Origin: Chloroflexaceae bacterium | Lineage (GTDB): Bacteria > Chloroflexota > Chloroflexia > Chloroflexales > Chloroflexaceae | Direction of reading: 5' to 3' | Assembly: GCA_012032475.1 (NCBI GenBank) | Contig: JAAUSY010000028.1 | Span: forward strand, 1 to 32,131 | DNA: 32,131 bases | Program-made: the position numbers and the translations under genes | Notes under the pieces: generated by a model | What the model was told of the DNA's origin: nothing | Database searches by the model: none | The model's input: the letters and a program-made list of their open reading frames with translations, nothing else | Shown here: piece by piece, positions 9,121 through 16,704 of the stretch | Layout: every line of letters begins with the position of its first letter | How positions within the stretch are numbered: the first letter of the stretch is position 1

Positions 9121-10136
9121 GGTCTGCACGCCTGCGATGAGTGGTGCAAACTGTTCGCGCAGCGCCTGCCAATCGTGCCCGCCGAATGTGGCATCATAGA
9201 AGGCATCACGCAGCACCCGCCACGCCTCGTTAAAGATCTGCTGCTTTTCGAGATGAAAATCAACCTCGGCCTCGCCGCGCAGCCGCAACGTGTTCGGGTC
9301 GTTGCCACTGGGGAACTTGCGGACCGTCACCTGCCCATCTTCCAGATAATAGAAGGTCTTACCATCTGGCGCAAACTGCACGCTGTGCTTACCAGCGCTG
9401 TTCGAAGTAAGCTGGCGCATCGGGTTATCCTGGCGCGGCTCATCCAGCGGCAACGACCAGATATTGACCTTGCCCGCAATTGTCGCCAGAAAAAGCAGGT
9501 CGCGGCTGTCTGGACTGATAGCCTCGGCAGCAGCATCCATCTGGATCGGCGTGAGGAAGCGCAGGCGGCGCTCTATCCCCTCAAACGCAATCTCGATCCG
9601 CTTTTCGTCTGGTGCTGGCTCAGTGCTAGCCTCAGCGCTCTCGGTGGCAGGTTGGGCCGCCTCAGTGCTGGTTTCGTCGGTGGCAGGCTCGGCGGGTAGC
9701 GCTTCGGTTGTTTCGTCGTCGGTGGCGCTCAGGTCGGCAGCGGTGGCAGGCTCGGCGGCGGCTTGCTTATCGTCGGTGGCTTCCGGTTCAGGTGGCGCGG
9801 CAGGCTGTGCCCGCCCGTTTTTGCGCTCTGCCTCATCATCAAATAGCTTCTCAAACTCGCTCTCCCGGAAGAGCGGCTCGGCGGGGCGCAGGTCAACCCG
9901 CACAATCTGCAACTCTTCGCGGTATTGCCCACTGGTAAAGATCAGGAATTGACCATCTGGCGACCAGAGCAGATCGTAGCCAAGCACGTTACTGAGGAAG
10001 GTAATCTGGCGTGGGAGGTCTTCATTGATAGCCTGCACATACACGTTGCTAAAGAAGCGGGCATCCAGCGCGAGAAAGGCCAGCCAGCGGCTATCGGGCG
10101 ACCACGCGAGCGACTGGCTCCAGATAAAGTTGCCCG
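9121..10136 (-). CDS. Tricorn-type protease, middle part: beta-propeller end and core domain start (frameshifted gene)
   Basis: Second segment of the broken tricorn-like gene. It contains TolB/PD40-type propeller blades (LAWSPDSRWLAF, DLLWSPDGQFLIF, SVQFAPDGKTFYYL) and then the start of the core domain (HLEKQQIFNEAWRVLRDAFY and HDWQALREQFAPL). Between blades, bases about 9605-9825 encode a low-complexity insertion of roughly 75 residues made of Ala, Glu, Thr, Pro and Asp. Family members often carry a charged insertion here, but this one is long. It joins the N-terminal segment at 10133-10140, where one base is missing in a GCGCGG context. Confidence 0.82.
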
Positions 10137-11528
10137 CGCAAAGAGCCGATGTGTCTGGGTTTCGCCGTGAAACAGATAAAGCTCGTTGTGTCCGCGAATA
10201 TAGGCCACCCATTTACCATCCGGCGAAAGACGCGGCGCATACTTGGGCGCAGAGTCGTTGGTCAGGCGATATTCAGTGCGGCTCTGGAAGTCGTAGGCAT
10301 ACATCTCGTTTTCGCCGTGGCGGTCGGAGAGGTAGATAATACCGCGACTCTCGCGTGACCACTCGATGCCCATTTCCCGCGAGGGGCCGCCGGTTACCGG
10401 AAACGAGTCCCCCTGGCGGCGTTCGCGGTCGGTGTCCTTGTCGGCAAAGTCGGCAAAGATATTGCCCCGCGACACATACGCTATTTTCTTTCCATCGCCC
10501 GACAGCGCATACTCGCTGAAGCCCCGGCTGCGTCCTTCAACATAAACAGGCGTAAACTTGGGGTCGGTGCGTACAACAATCGGGATCGGGGCCGCCGCCT
10601 CGGTGGTCAGGTCGAGTCGCCAGAGGTCGGTGCGGTAGCTGTGCGGGTCGTCGGGAGCGGTGCCGTGCCGCTCAAAGACAATAACGGGCGCATTGCATGC
10701 AATAGCAGGCCACAGCACCCGCCCATCACGAAAGTGTGTGATCTGGCGCACCGTGCCGCTCTCAAGCTCGTAGCACCAGATATTCTCGATGCCATCGTTC
10801 CGGTCGGACACAAAATAAAGCTGTTGCCCATCTGCCGACCAGAGCGGCCACACATTCAGGCCGGTATAGGGCGCAGCGGTGCCGGAGCCAATCAGCTTTT
10901 GTATGGGGTGCCTTTCAGCATTTGCGGCGGGTGGGGGTGTGGCAGGAGCCAGCCAGATATCACTCGGCCCGAACGGGTCGGGGCCACGCCGCCACCACGG
11001 ACGGCGTAGGGTGGCAAACGCAAGCCGCGTGCCATCGGGGGCGGCGGCGACATAGCCCATATCTTCGTAGGGTTCGCCATACAACAGCACCGGGGTAGCG
11101 CCTGCCAGTGCCGCTTGATAAATCATACGGCCCTGCTGCTGATAGCTCGACGTGTAGTAAATATGCTGCCCGTCTACCGACCAGTCCTGGGTGATGCTAT
11201 ACGCATCGGTGTAGGTAATACGCTGTGCCGCGCCACCTGTCAGCGGCAGCACGTATACATCGCCACGCCCCGAACGGCTTGTTGTAAAGGCGAGCCGCGT
11301 GCCATCGGGCGAAAAACGCGGCGCGGTGTGGCTGGCAGGATGCCCGGTCAGGCGTTCGGCGGTGCCTCCGTCGATACCAACCAACCAGATATCATAGGCA
11401 TACATAAAGGCCAGCGAACGACCATCAGGGGCAACAGTGGGGGTGCGCAAGTATGGCAACCCGTTTTCGGGTGGGTGGATGCGCTTAGCGTCTCTTGATA
11501 GCTGCTGTACACTTGTGTCGTTACTCAT
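10137..11528 (-). CDS. Tricorn-type protease, N-terminal beta-propeller part (frameshifted gene)
   Basis: First segment of the broken tricorn-like gene. From the ATG at 11528 the protein reads as repeated PD40/TolB blades, for example APRFSPDGTRLAFTTSRSG, PLWSADGQQLYFVSDRNDG and APRLSPDGKWVAYIRG. These blades form the propellers that gate the active site in tricorn. GGAAAG lies seven bases upstream of the ATG. The start overlaps the stop of the preceding lipoprotein ORF by eight bases. The correct frame ends near 10137; the same frame stays open to 9942, but translation there is out of register. The summed restored protein would be about 1,149 residues, somewhat longer than archaeal tricorn (about 1,070), which the acidic insertion in the middle segment accounts for. 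Confidence 0.85.
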
Positions 11529-12084
11529 CCACTATCACTATCTTTCCAATGCCTCTCACCAGGCGAACGTCATTTCCGTATGGCAAGGCAGGTGCCAGGG
11601 CAGGCACAATGCCTGCCCTTGTATCATACCCTATTCTCGACATCGTATGACACGTTGTCGTATCCATTGCCATGTGTATCACCGCTGTATTACTTCCGGT
11701 TGCGGTTGCGGTTGCGGTCGGTACCGTCAGAGTCAGAGCAGGGGAGGGATGGGTTGCTGGTTGCCAGGTGGGTGGGGCTACAGCGGTTTTCTGGGGGGTC
11801 AGAGAGAAGCTGGTCACCTCCGAAAACAGGGGGGGCCGCTCCGTCCAGGCTGCACCCGGCTCTCGCTCTGCCAGATGCACCGTCTCCGATGCTGTCGGGG
11901 TGGGTGTGGTGACTGTTGGCGAGGGTAGCCCGGCCACCAGCACCGTTGGCGAAGTACGTTCCCCTGCCATTGAGGGGAGCGGAGCACACCCCGCGATGCT
12001 CAGCATAAGCAGCATCCCACCGGCCAGCACGGCCAGCACGGCCAGGAGCGGGTCCGGCCAGGTTGTCAGGTTACTCGTTCTCAA
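11521..12084 (-). CDS. Small putative lipoprotein
   Basis: 187 residues from a TTG at 12084 that overlaps the end of the penicillin-binding protein gene by 14 bases. A hydrophobic N-terminal segment ends in a lipobox (MLSIAGC). The rest is a Pro/Thr/Ser-rich low-complexity stretch such as SPTVTTPTPTASETV and TVPTATATATG, typical of an extended linker on the outside of the membrane. No domain is recognised. The last 55 or so residues, after TATATG, look non-coding. They overlap a GC palindrome at 11597-11619 and a probable promoter for the tricorn gene, so the real gene may be truncated or its end frameshifted. The association with the PBP gene suggests an envelope role, but nothing more specific. 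Confidence 0.55.
   Translation of the reverse strand: MRTSNLTTWPDPLLAVLAVLAGGMLLMLSIAGCAPLPSMAGERTSPTVLVAGLPSPTVTTPTPTASETVHLAEREPGAAWTERPPLFSEVTSFSLTPQKTAVAPPTWQPATHPSPALTLTVPTATATATGSNTAVIHMAMDTTTCHTMSRIGYDTRAGIVPALAPALPYGNDVRLVRGIGKIVIVDE
11597..11619. repeat. REP-like GC palindrome
   Basis: AGGGCAGGC at 11597-11605 pairs perfectly with GCCTGCCCT at 11611-11619 around the loop ACAAT. A second weaker pairing (TGGCA...TGCCA, 11581-11597) flanks it. It resembles the short GC palindromes dispersed in many Chloroflexi genomes. No T tract follows on either strand. Confidence 0.6.
11623..11651 (-). promoter_or_regulatory. Possible promoter for the tricorn gene
   Basis: On the minus strand TATGAT at 11628-11623 matches five of six -10 positions. 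GTCATA, 17 bp upstream, matches three of six -35 positions. Transcripts would start near 11616, inside the GC palindrome, about 88 bases before the tricorn ATG, so the mRNA would begin with a stable hairpin. Confidence 0.35.
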
Positions 12085-13822
12085 AAGCGGCCCTCATCAC
12101 CTGCCCAGCGAGCGGCGCAGCCACGCTGCTTCCCTCACCGCCGCTTTCCACCATCACCGCCACTGCGTAGCGGGGGTCGTCCACCGGGGCAATCGCCAGG
12201 AACCAGGAGTGGGGCGGCATTCCAGGGACATGCTCGCCCGTCCCTGACTTGCCTCCGATCACCACGCCCGGTGGGGCATACTGGTTGACGACGCTCCCGA
12301 AGCCATAGTTCCCCACGGCCCGCATGTTCTCGCGCATTTTTCTAGCAGTGTCCTTCGACATCACCCGCCGGATTGCCAGCGGGAGTTGTTCGAAGACCGG
12401 GTGGTCTCCTTCGGGCCGCACCACCCGCTGAACCAGGTAGGGCCGCATCATAACGCCGTCGTTGGCTATCGAGGCGGCAACCAGTGCCATCTGAAGGGGG
12501 GTCACGAGGAGTTGTCCTTGCCCGTAGCCGGTGTCGGCCAGGGCGGACGGTCGGTCGAGAAACCCCGGCTCAACGTACAGGTAGCTGGGAGCCGTGAGCA
12601 GGTCGGGGAACCCTGGGTAGATCCCCGACTCCGGGGCTTCGTGTGGCGGGTAGATATCGAACAACAATGCCTGCTTTGCCAGACGCTCAGCCCCAAGCCG
12701 GATGGCGTATTGCGCAAAGGCCACATTGCACGAGTAGGCATAGACCCGCTCAAGGTTCGATGGGTCGCCGGTGAAGGACGACAGCCCATAGCGCACGGCG
12801 TTGACGACCGGCGGGGTGTGGGGGTCGGGGTAGAATTCGTCCATACAGTGGATGTCATCGGGGCGGGCCACGGCGGCATGTTCCAGGGCGGCCACGGCGG
12901 TCACCGTCTTGAACGTCGAGCCGGGCGGATATAGCCCCTGCGTCGGGCGGTTAATGAGCGGTTGCCCGGCGGCGTCGCTGTTGAGGTGCCGCCAGTAGGC
13001 TTCGGTGCGGGCGTCTTCGGCGGCCCAGTCTTCCACTGCGTAGTCGAAGCTCAGGCCGCGGGGGTCGAACCCCGGCACGCTCACCATCGCCAGCACGGCC
13101 CCGCTCTTGGCGTCCAGCACGACCACCGAGCCGTTGCGCTCTCCGAGAAGCGCGTACGCCTGGGCCTGGAGGTTCGCATCCAGCGTCAGCACCAGGTTGT
13201 TCCCCACCTGCGGGCGACCAAGCATTTCGTCCTGGATACGCGCCAGGGTGCTGCCCCGCTCGCCACTGAGATACGCGCTGTAGGTCAGTTCCAGGCCGCT
13301 CTGCCCGAAGCGCCGGCTCAGAAAACCCACCACATTGCCAAAGGCGGTCGGGTCGAACGAGCCGGCGATGGGGTAGATTCGTCGGGCGAAACCATCCTGC
13401 ACGACCTCGCTGCTCACCAGGAGCACCCCATTGCGGTCCACGATGTTCCCTCGCAAAATCCGCTGTGATCTCAGCACCGGGCGCACGTTGCTGGAGATGT
13501 GGCCGCTGGAGGGGTCAACCACCACCCGGCTATAAATCTCATCGGCCTGAACGATTTGCTGGCGCAGCAGTTGGAGACTGAGCATTCCGAACCCCAGGGC
13601 AACCACCAACCCGACGTGGAAGACGCTCCGGTGGAACCCTCGCGGCATAGGTGGTTGGCTCAACCAGACCACCACCCCGAACAGCCCGGTTCCTCCCCAC
13701 AGACTGGCGAGCCAGACCACTTCCCGGTATTCTTCCTGAACGAGGCCAAATGGGTGGAAGAGGCCAAACGCTATCAGCGCCAGCGCACCTACTCCCGCCA
13801 CTACTCGGACACCTGATCGCAT
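12071..13822 (-). CDS. Penicillin-binding protein 2/FtsI-type transpeptidase
   Basis: 583 residues. Three hydrophobic segments at about 5-25, 34-57 and 66-88 precede a dimerisation region and the transpeptidase domain. All three serine acyl-transferase motifs are visible: SxxK as GSTFK with Ser302 and Lys305, SxN as SCN at 364-366, and KSGTGE at 525-530. The GYGQGQLLVTPLQMA stretch (about 432-446) is typical of monofunctional class B PBPs of the PbpA/FtsI type. It cross-links peptidoglycan at the outer face of the cytoplasmic membrane. Three N-terminal helices, rather than one, suggest an extra membrane-embedded region. No RodA/FtsW partner is in the window. GGAG lies ten bases upstream of the ATG. 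A small lipoprotein gene overlaps its end. Confidence 0.92.
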   Translation of the reverse strand: MRSGVRVVAGVGALALIAFGLFHPFGLVQEEYREVVWLASLWGGTGLFGVVVWLSQPPMPRGFHRSVFHVGLVVALGFGMLSLQLLRQQIVQADEIYSRVVVDPSSGHISSNVRPVLRSQRILRGNIVDRNGVLLVSSEVVQDGFARRIYPIAGSFDPTAFGNVVGFLSRRFGQSGLELTYSAYLSGERGSTLARIQDEMLGRPQVGNNLVLTLDANLQAQAYALLGERNGSVVVLDAKSGAVLAMVSVPGFDPRGLSFDYAVEDWAAEDARTEAYWRHLNSDAAGQPLINRPTQGLYPPGSTFKTVTAVAALEHAAVARPDDIHCMDEFYPDPHTPPVVNAVRYGLSSFTGDPSNLERVYAYSCNVAFAQYAIRLGAERLAKQALLFDIYPPHEAPESGIYPGFPDLLTAPSYLYVEPGFLDRPSALADTGYGQGQLLVTPLQMALVAASIANDGVMMRPYLVQRVVRPEGDHPVFEQLPLAIRRVMSKDTARKMRENMRAVGNYGFGSVVNQYAPPGVVIGGKSGTGEHVPGMPPHSWFLAIAPVDDPRYAVAVMVESGGEGSSVAAPLAGQVMRAAFENE

Positions 13823-13990
13823 GGTATTCTTGCTCCGATTTCGAGAAACTTACTCCTCATGGTAGCACATTTCTGGGGCTTGAACGTAGGGAAGCCGCGT
13901 AAAGATTGCCCCCTCATCCCAACCAGCGGGACATTTCAGGACGAGCATGGCGGTTACCAGGGCTTGCAGAAGGCAGCAGAAAGCCACATA

Positions 13991-14020
13991 CTCCGCGCTT
14001 GCCGAACGGCAACAGCGGAG
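13991..14020 (+). promoter_or_regulatory. Hairpin that would occlude the ribosome site of a leader ORF
   Basis: CTCCGC (13991-13996) pairs with GCGGAG (14015-14020), and inside it TTGCCG (13999-14004) pairs with CGGCAA (14007-14012). A GC/CA bulge lies between the stems. The outer right arm contains most of the GGAGGT at 14017-14022 that precedes the ATG at 14026. A folded transcript would hide this ribosome site. Confidence 0.45.
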
Positions 14021-14025
14021 GTATC

Positions 14026-14088
14026 ATGACCCTATTCGTCTCATGCATTTTCGTGGTGATGAGCAAGGGGAGGATATGCGATATCTGA
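14026..14088 (+). CDS. Possible 20-residue leader ORF overlapping the ABC permease start
   Basis: ATG at 14026 follows GGAGGT with three bases between, short but the best Shine-Dalgarno in the region. It encodes a 20-residue hydrophobic peptide (MTLFVSCIFVV then MSKGRICDI) ending in TGA at 14088, 13 bases inside the permease gene in another frame. Terminating ribosomes could hand over to the permease start at 14076. It is too short to judge by composition and may be chance. Confidence 0.3.
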   Translation: MTLFVSCIFVVMSKGRICDI

Positions 14089-15029
14089 GGGGAACGGCCC
14101 GCCGTCTGCAAGACCAGATCCACGGCAACTTGATCGGCGCCGAGTGGCTGAAGCTCTCGCACCGCCCGATGGCGTGGGTGCTGCTCGTCATTTTCCTCTT
14201 TTTCCTGGTGCTCTCGCTTTCGGTGCCCTTTCTGGTGCTGGCCTTGCACGACGGGGTGTTCACCGGGGGCGAAACCCGCGTGGAGTTTCCGGTCATCACC
14301 GCGGCCCAGATTGAGCAATTTCGCCGGCAAATCAGCTTCCCCGGCCTCTTCGGGGAGATACTGGGGCAGGTGAATGGGGTTGGTGGTGTTCTGGCGGTTA
14401 TTCTGGCAGCGGGGGCGATGGGGGGCGAATATGATTGGGGGACACTGCGGGTGCAGCTTGCTCGCTCCCCCGACCGCGGGAGCTACCTGCTCGCCAAGGT
14501 GCTGACGCTGCTGCTCATTCTGCTGGCCGGTATTGCCATTGCGCTGGTGGTGGGGTCGTTGTTTGGCCTGTTCTGCGGCCTGGTGCTCGGCAACGTGGGC
14601 CGCATCGGCGTTGCCGATGTGGTGCTTTTGCCGATTGGGATGATGCGGGCGCTCTTCATTATGCTGCCCTACCTGTTGTTTGCCATCGCGACGGGGGTGC
14701 TCGGTCGTTCGACGATGGCGGGTATTGCGGGGGGCATTCTCCTCATCGTGGTAGATGCGGGCGCCGGGGCCCCCGCGCTGCTGGCGACTGTTGACAACCC
14801 GATGGTGTCCCTGCTCTACAACCTGCTCATCCAGCAGAACGTCAATGCGCTGGTGGTGGTGAATCGCGGCACCTACGGGCTAGACCCGATGGTGATGACG
14901 AACCTCGACCCGGCGCACCTCCCCCACCCCCTCCAGGCGACGGTGGTGCTGGCGGGCTATAGCCTGCTCTTTCTGGGCTATGCCTGGGTGCTGCTGACGC
15001 GGCGCGACGTGCCGGGGGGGGTATCGTGA
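14076..15029 (+). CDS. ABC-2 type transporter permease
   Basis: 317 residues from the ATG at 14076 (AAGGGGAGG just upstream). A longer frame from 13947 adds Arg/Gln-rich residues unlike the family, so I reject it. The protein has a cytoplasmic N-terminus with the AEWLKLSHRP element typical of ABC-2/NatB/YhaP-like permeases, then about six membrane segments. One is just after that element, one at GGVLAVILAAGAMGGEYDWGTLR (the conserved re-entrant region), three in the centre and one near the C-terminus (ATVVLAGYSLLFLGYAWVLL). Such permeases need an ATPase partner; none is adjacent on either side, so the partner must be encoded elsewhere or have been lost. The substrate is unknown. Confidence 0.85.
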   Translation: MRYLRGTARRLQDQIHGNLIGAEWLKLSHRPMAWVLLVIFLFFLVLSLSVPFLVLALHDGVFTGGETRVEFPVITAAQIEQFRRQISFPGLFGEILGQVNGVGGVLAVILAAGAMGGEYDWGTLRVQLARSPDRGSYLLAKVLTLLLILLAGIAIALVVGSLFGLFCGLVLGNVGRIGVADVVLLPIGMMRALFIMLPYLLFAIATGVLGRSTMAGIAGGILLIVVDAGAGAPALLATVDNPMVSLLYNLLIQQNVNALVVVNRGTYGLDPMVMTNLDPAHLPHPLQATVVLAGYSLLFLGYAWVLLTRRDVPGGVS

Positions 15030-15034
15030 GGGCG

Positions 15035-15063
15035 TGAAGGGGGATGGAGGACCGTGGTATAAT
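15035..15063 (+). promoter_or_regulatory. Promoter of the FmdB-like gene
   Basis: TATAAT at 15058-15063 is a perfect -10 and is preceded by TGG, giving an extended -10. TGAAGG, 17 bp upstream at 15035-15040, is a weak -35. Transcription would start near 15070, immediately before the hairpin at 15073-15099. Confidence 0.65.
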
Positions 15064-15072
15064 GAGCCGGTT

Positions 15073-15099
15073 GGGAGATGCCATCAGGCGGTATCTCCC
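15073..15099 (+). promoter_or_regulatory. Hairpin at the 5' end of the FmdB-like transcript
   Basis: GGGAGATGCC (15073-15082) pairs with GGTATCTCCC (15090-15099), ten pairs including one G-U, around a seven-base loop. It begins about three bases after the predicted start site, so it could stabilise the message or act as a regulatory element. No T tract follows. Confidence 0.5.
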
Positions 15100-15166
15100 A
15101 TGCATGTCATGATTGATCGTGATGTTGATGTGGAGTATGGGATAAAGAAGTTTCTGGAGGTGAAGT

Positions 15167-15406
15167 ATGCCAATGTACGAGTATGAATGCAAGACCTGTG
15201 GGAAGAGCTTTGAACTTTTGCGCCGTATGCAGCAGGCTGACACCGATATTGTTTGCCGGCATTGTGGGGCGACGACAATCCAACGCAAGCTCTCGGTCTT
15301 TGCGTCGGTTTCGAAGGAGGGCCATGGGGCAACCACTGACTTCTCCAGTGGTGGGAGTTGCAGCAGCGGCCTGTGTGGGTGCGGCGGCGGTTCTTGCTCC
15401 TTCTAG
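15167..15406 (+). CDS. FmdB family zinc ribbon protein
   Basis: 79 residues from an ATG with GGAGG six bases upstream. It starts with MPMYEYECKTCGKSFELL, the hallmark of the FmdB/CxxC_CXXC_SSSS family, and pairs Cys8/Cys11 with Cys30/Cys33 to bind zinc. The tail is Ser/Gly/Cys-rich, with four further Cys (65, 70, 72, 77). FmdB-type proteins are small putative regulators of unproven function, named after a gene of the amidase/formamidase cluster. The gene has its own promoter; the nucleotidyltransferase follows 187 bp later. Confidence 0.88.
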   Translation: MPMYEYECKTCGKSFELLRRMQQADTDIVCRHCGATTIQRKLSVFASVSKEGHGATTDFSSGGSCSSGLCGCGGGSCSF

Positions 15407-15593
15407 CCTGGCGAGCTATCTCATCACCTGATGTCTGAAAAGTCGGTCGGGTCAGGTATGCCTGATGATATTGCTGGTATTGATTGACCCGCAATGCATT
15501 CGCGGCGTTCCGAACGCATCCCGTACCAATCAGGCAAAGAGCGCCTATCAGCCTATCAATGGTACCGAAAGTATAGCGCATAAGGATAGCCCC

Positions 15594-16574
15594 ATGAAAG
15601 TGATTGTCCTGACCGCTGGTCTTGGAACGCGCCTGCGTCCCCACACGTTTAGCAGGCCCAAGCCGCTGGTCAATGTGGCTGGAAAGCCCATGCTGGCCCA
15701 TGTCATTGATAGCCTGCCCCCTCTGGGGATTGAGGAAATGGTGTTTGTGACGGGTTACCTGGGCCACCAGATTGAGGCATTTGTCAAACAGCACTACAGC
15801 TACCCGACGAAGTTCATTGAGCAAACCGAACTCCGGGGGCAGGCCCACGCCATTCATCTCACCCGCGAGGCGGTGCGCGGTCCCACACTCATCGTCTTTG
15901 GCGATGGTATCTTCAGTGCCAACCTGGAGCGCCTGAACCGCCCCTCCAAGGAGGGCATTATCTTTGTTCAGAAGGTCGAGGACCCGCGGCGTTTTGGGGT
16001 CACGGTGGTGGAAGATGGGCACATTACCCGCCTGATTGAAAAACCCGATACGCCGGTCTCTGATCTGGCGGTCATCGGGGTCTACTATGTCCCCGAAGTT
16101 GGCAAGCTGTTCGAGGCCATTGATTACCTTATGGAGCACAACATTCAGACGAAGGGCGAGTTCTATCTGGCCGATGCGCTCCAGGTCATGATTGACCGCG
16201 GGGAGACGTTTGTGCCAGAAGAGGTGGAAAGCTGGAAGGATTGCGGAACACCGAGTGCTCTGCTTGATACCAACCGCTATCTGCTGGAGAATGGTCGCAA
16301 CTATGTTGGCACGATGTCGCGGTCAGTGGTGATTCCGCCGGTCTATATTTCCGACACGGCCCACATTGAGAATTCGGTGATCGGGCCGTATGTTTCGGTT
16401 GCCGCCGGGGCGTCGGTGGTGGATTCGCGCATCCGTGACTCGATTATCAATTCGGGGGCGCGTATCACGGCGGTGACGCTGGAACGAAGCCTGATCGGGT
16501 CTGATGCCTATGTGGACGGCACGTTCCAGGAACTTAATGTCGGTGATGCCTCTGAGATACGCTTTGTTGGCTGA
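15594..16574 (+). CDS. Sugar-1-phosphate nucleotidyltransferase with left-handed beta-helix tail
   Basis: 326 residues from the ATG at 15594, which has AAGGA seven bases upstream. An in-frame ATG at 15465 adds 43 residues before the invariant N-terminus and is unlikely. The catalytic domain opens with LTAGLGTRLRP and Lys23-Pro24, with FGDG at about residue 100 for metal and substrate. The C-terminal 80 residues form hexapeptide repeats (VYISDTAHIENSVIGPYVSV and so on), as in GlmU and archaeal sugar nucleotidylyltransferases. The enzyme makes an NDP-sugar (dTDP-glucose, UDP-GlcNAc or similar) in the cytoplasm for glycan synthesis; which one cannot be read from sequence. No acetyltransferase active site is evident in the helix. 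It ends opposite the convergent diguanylate cyclase gene. Confidence 0.88.
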   Translation: MKVIVLTAGLGTRLRPHTFSRPKPLVNVAGKPMLAHVIDSLPPLGIEEMVFVTGYLGHQIEAFVKQHYSYPTKFIEQTELRGQAHAIHLTREAVRGPTLIVFGDGIFSANLERLNRPSKEGIIFVQKVEDPRRFGVTVVEDGHITRLIEKPDTPVSDLAVIGVYYVPEVGKLFEAIDYLMEHNIQTKGEFYLADALQVMIDRGETFVPEEVESWKDCGTPSALLDTNRYLLENGRNYVGTMSRSVVIPPVYISDTAHIENSVIGPYVSVAAGASVVDSRIRDSIINSGARITAVTLERSLIGSDAYVDGTFQELNVGDASEIRFVG

Positions 16575-16612
16575 CGCTCCGGGTGGTTTTTGGATTCGCT
16601 CGTGCCTCCCCC

Positions 16613-16643
16613 CCCCCGCTGCGCCCGTGCGGGTGAGCGGGGG
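16613..16643. terminator. GC-rich hairpin between convergent genes
   Basis: CCCCCGCT (16613-16620) pairs with AGCGGGGG (16636-16643), with an inner CCCG/CGGG pair. It lies between the convergent nucleotidyltransferase and diguanylate cyclase genes. No T tract is present on either strand, so termination is inferred from position. A run of ten C (16608-16617) makes up the left side. Confidence 0.4.
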
Positions 16644-16704
16644 AGAGCAGGGGCTTACGTGGATTTGGAACCAGAACCCGACTCTTGATGGGGTCCCACG
16701 GGCA

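Noticed and set aside
13906..14088. 60-codon plus-strand frame ahead of the ABC permease
   Set aside because: Only its last 20 codons follow a ribosome site; the rest is Arg/Pro/Gly-rich and resembles nothing, so I kept only the leader part at low confidence.
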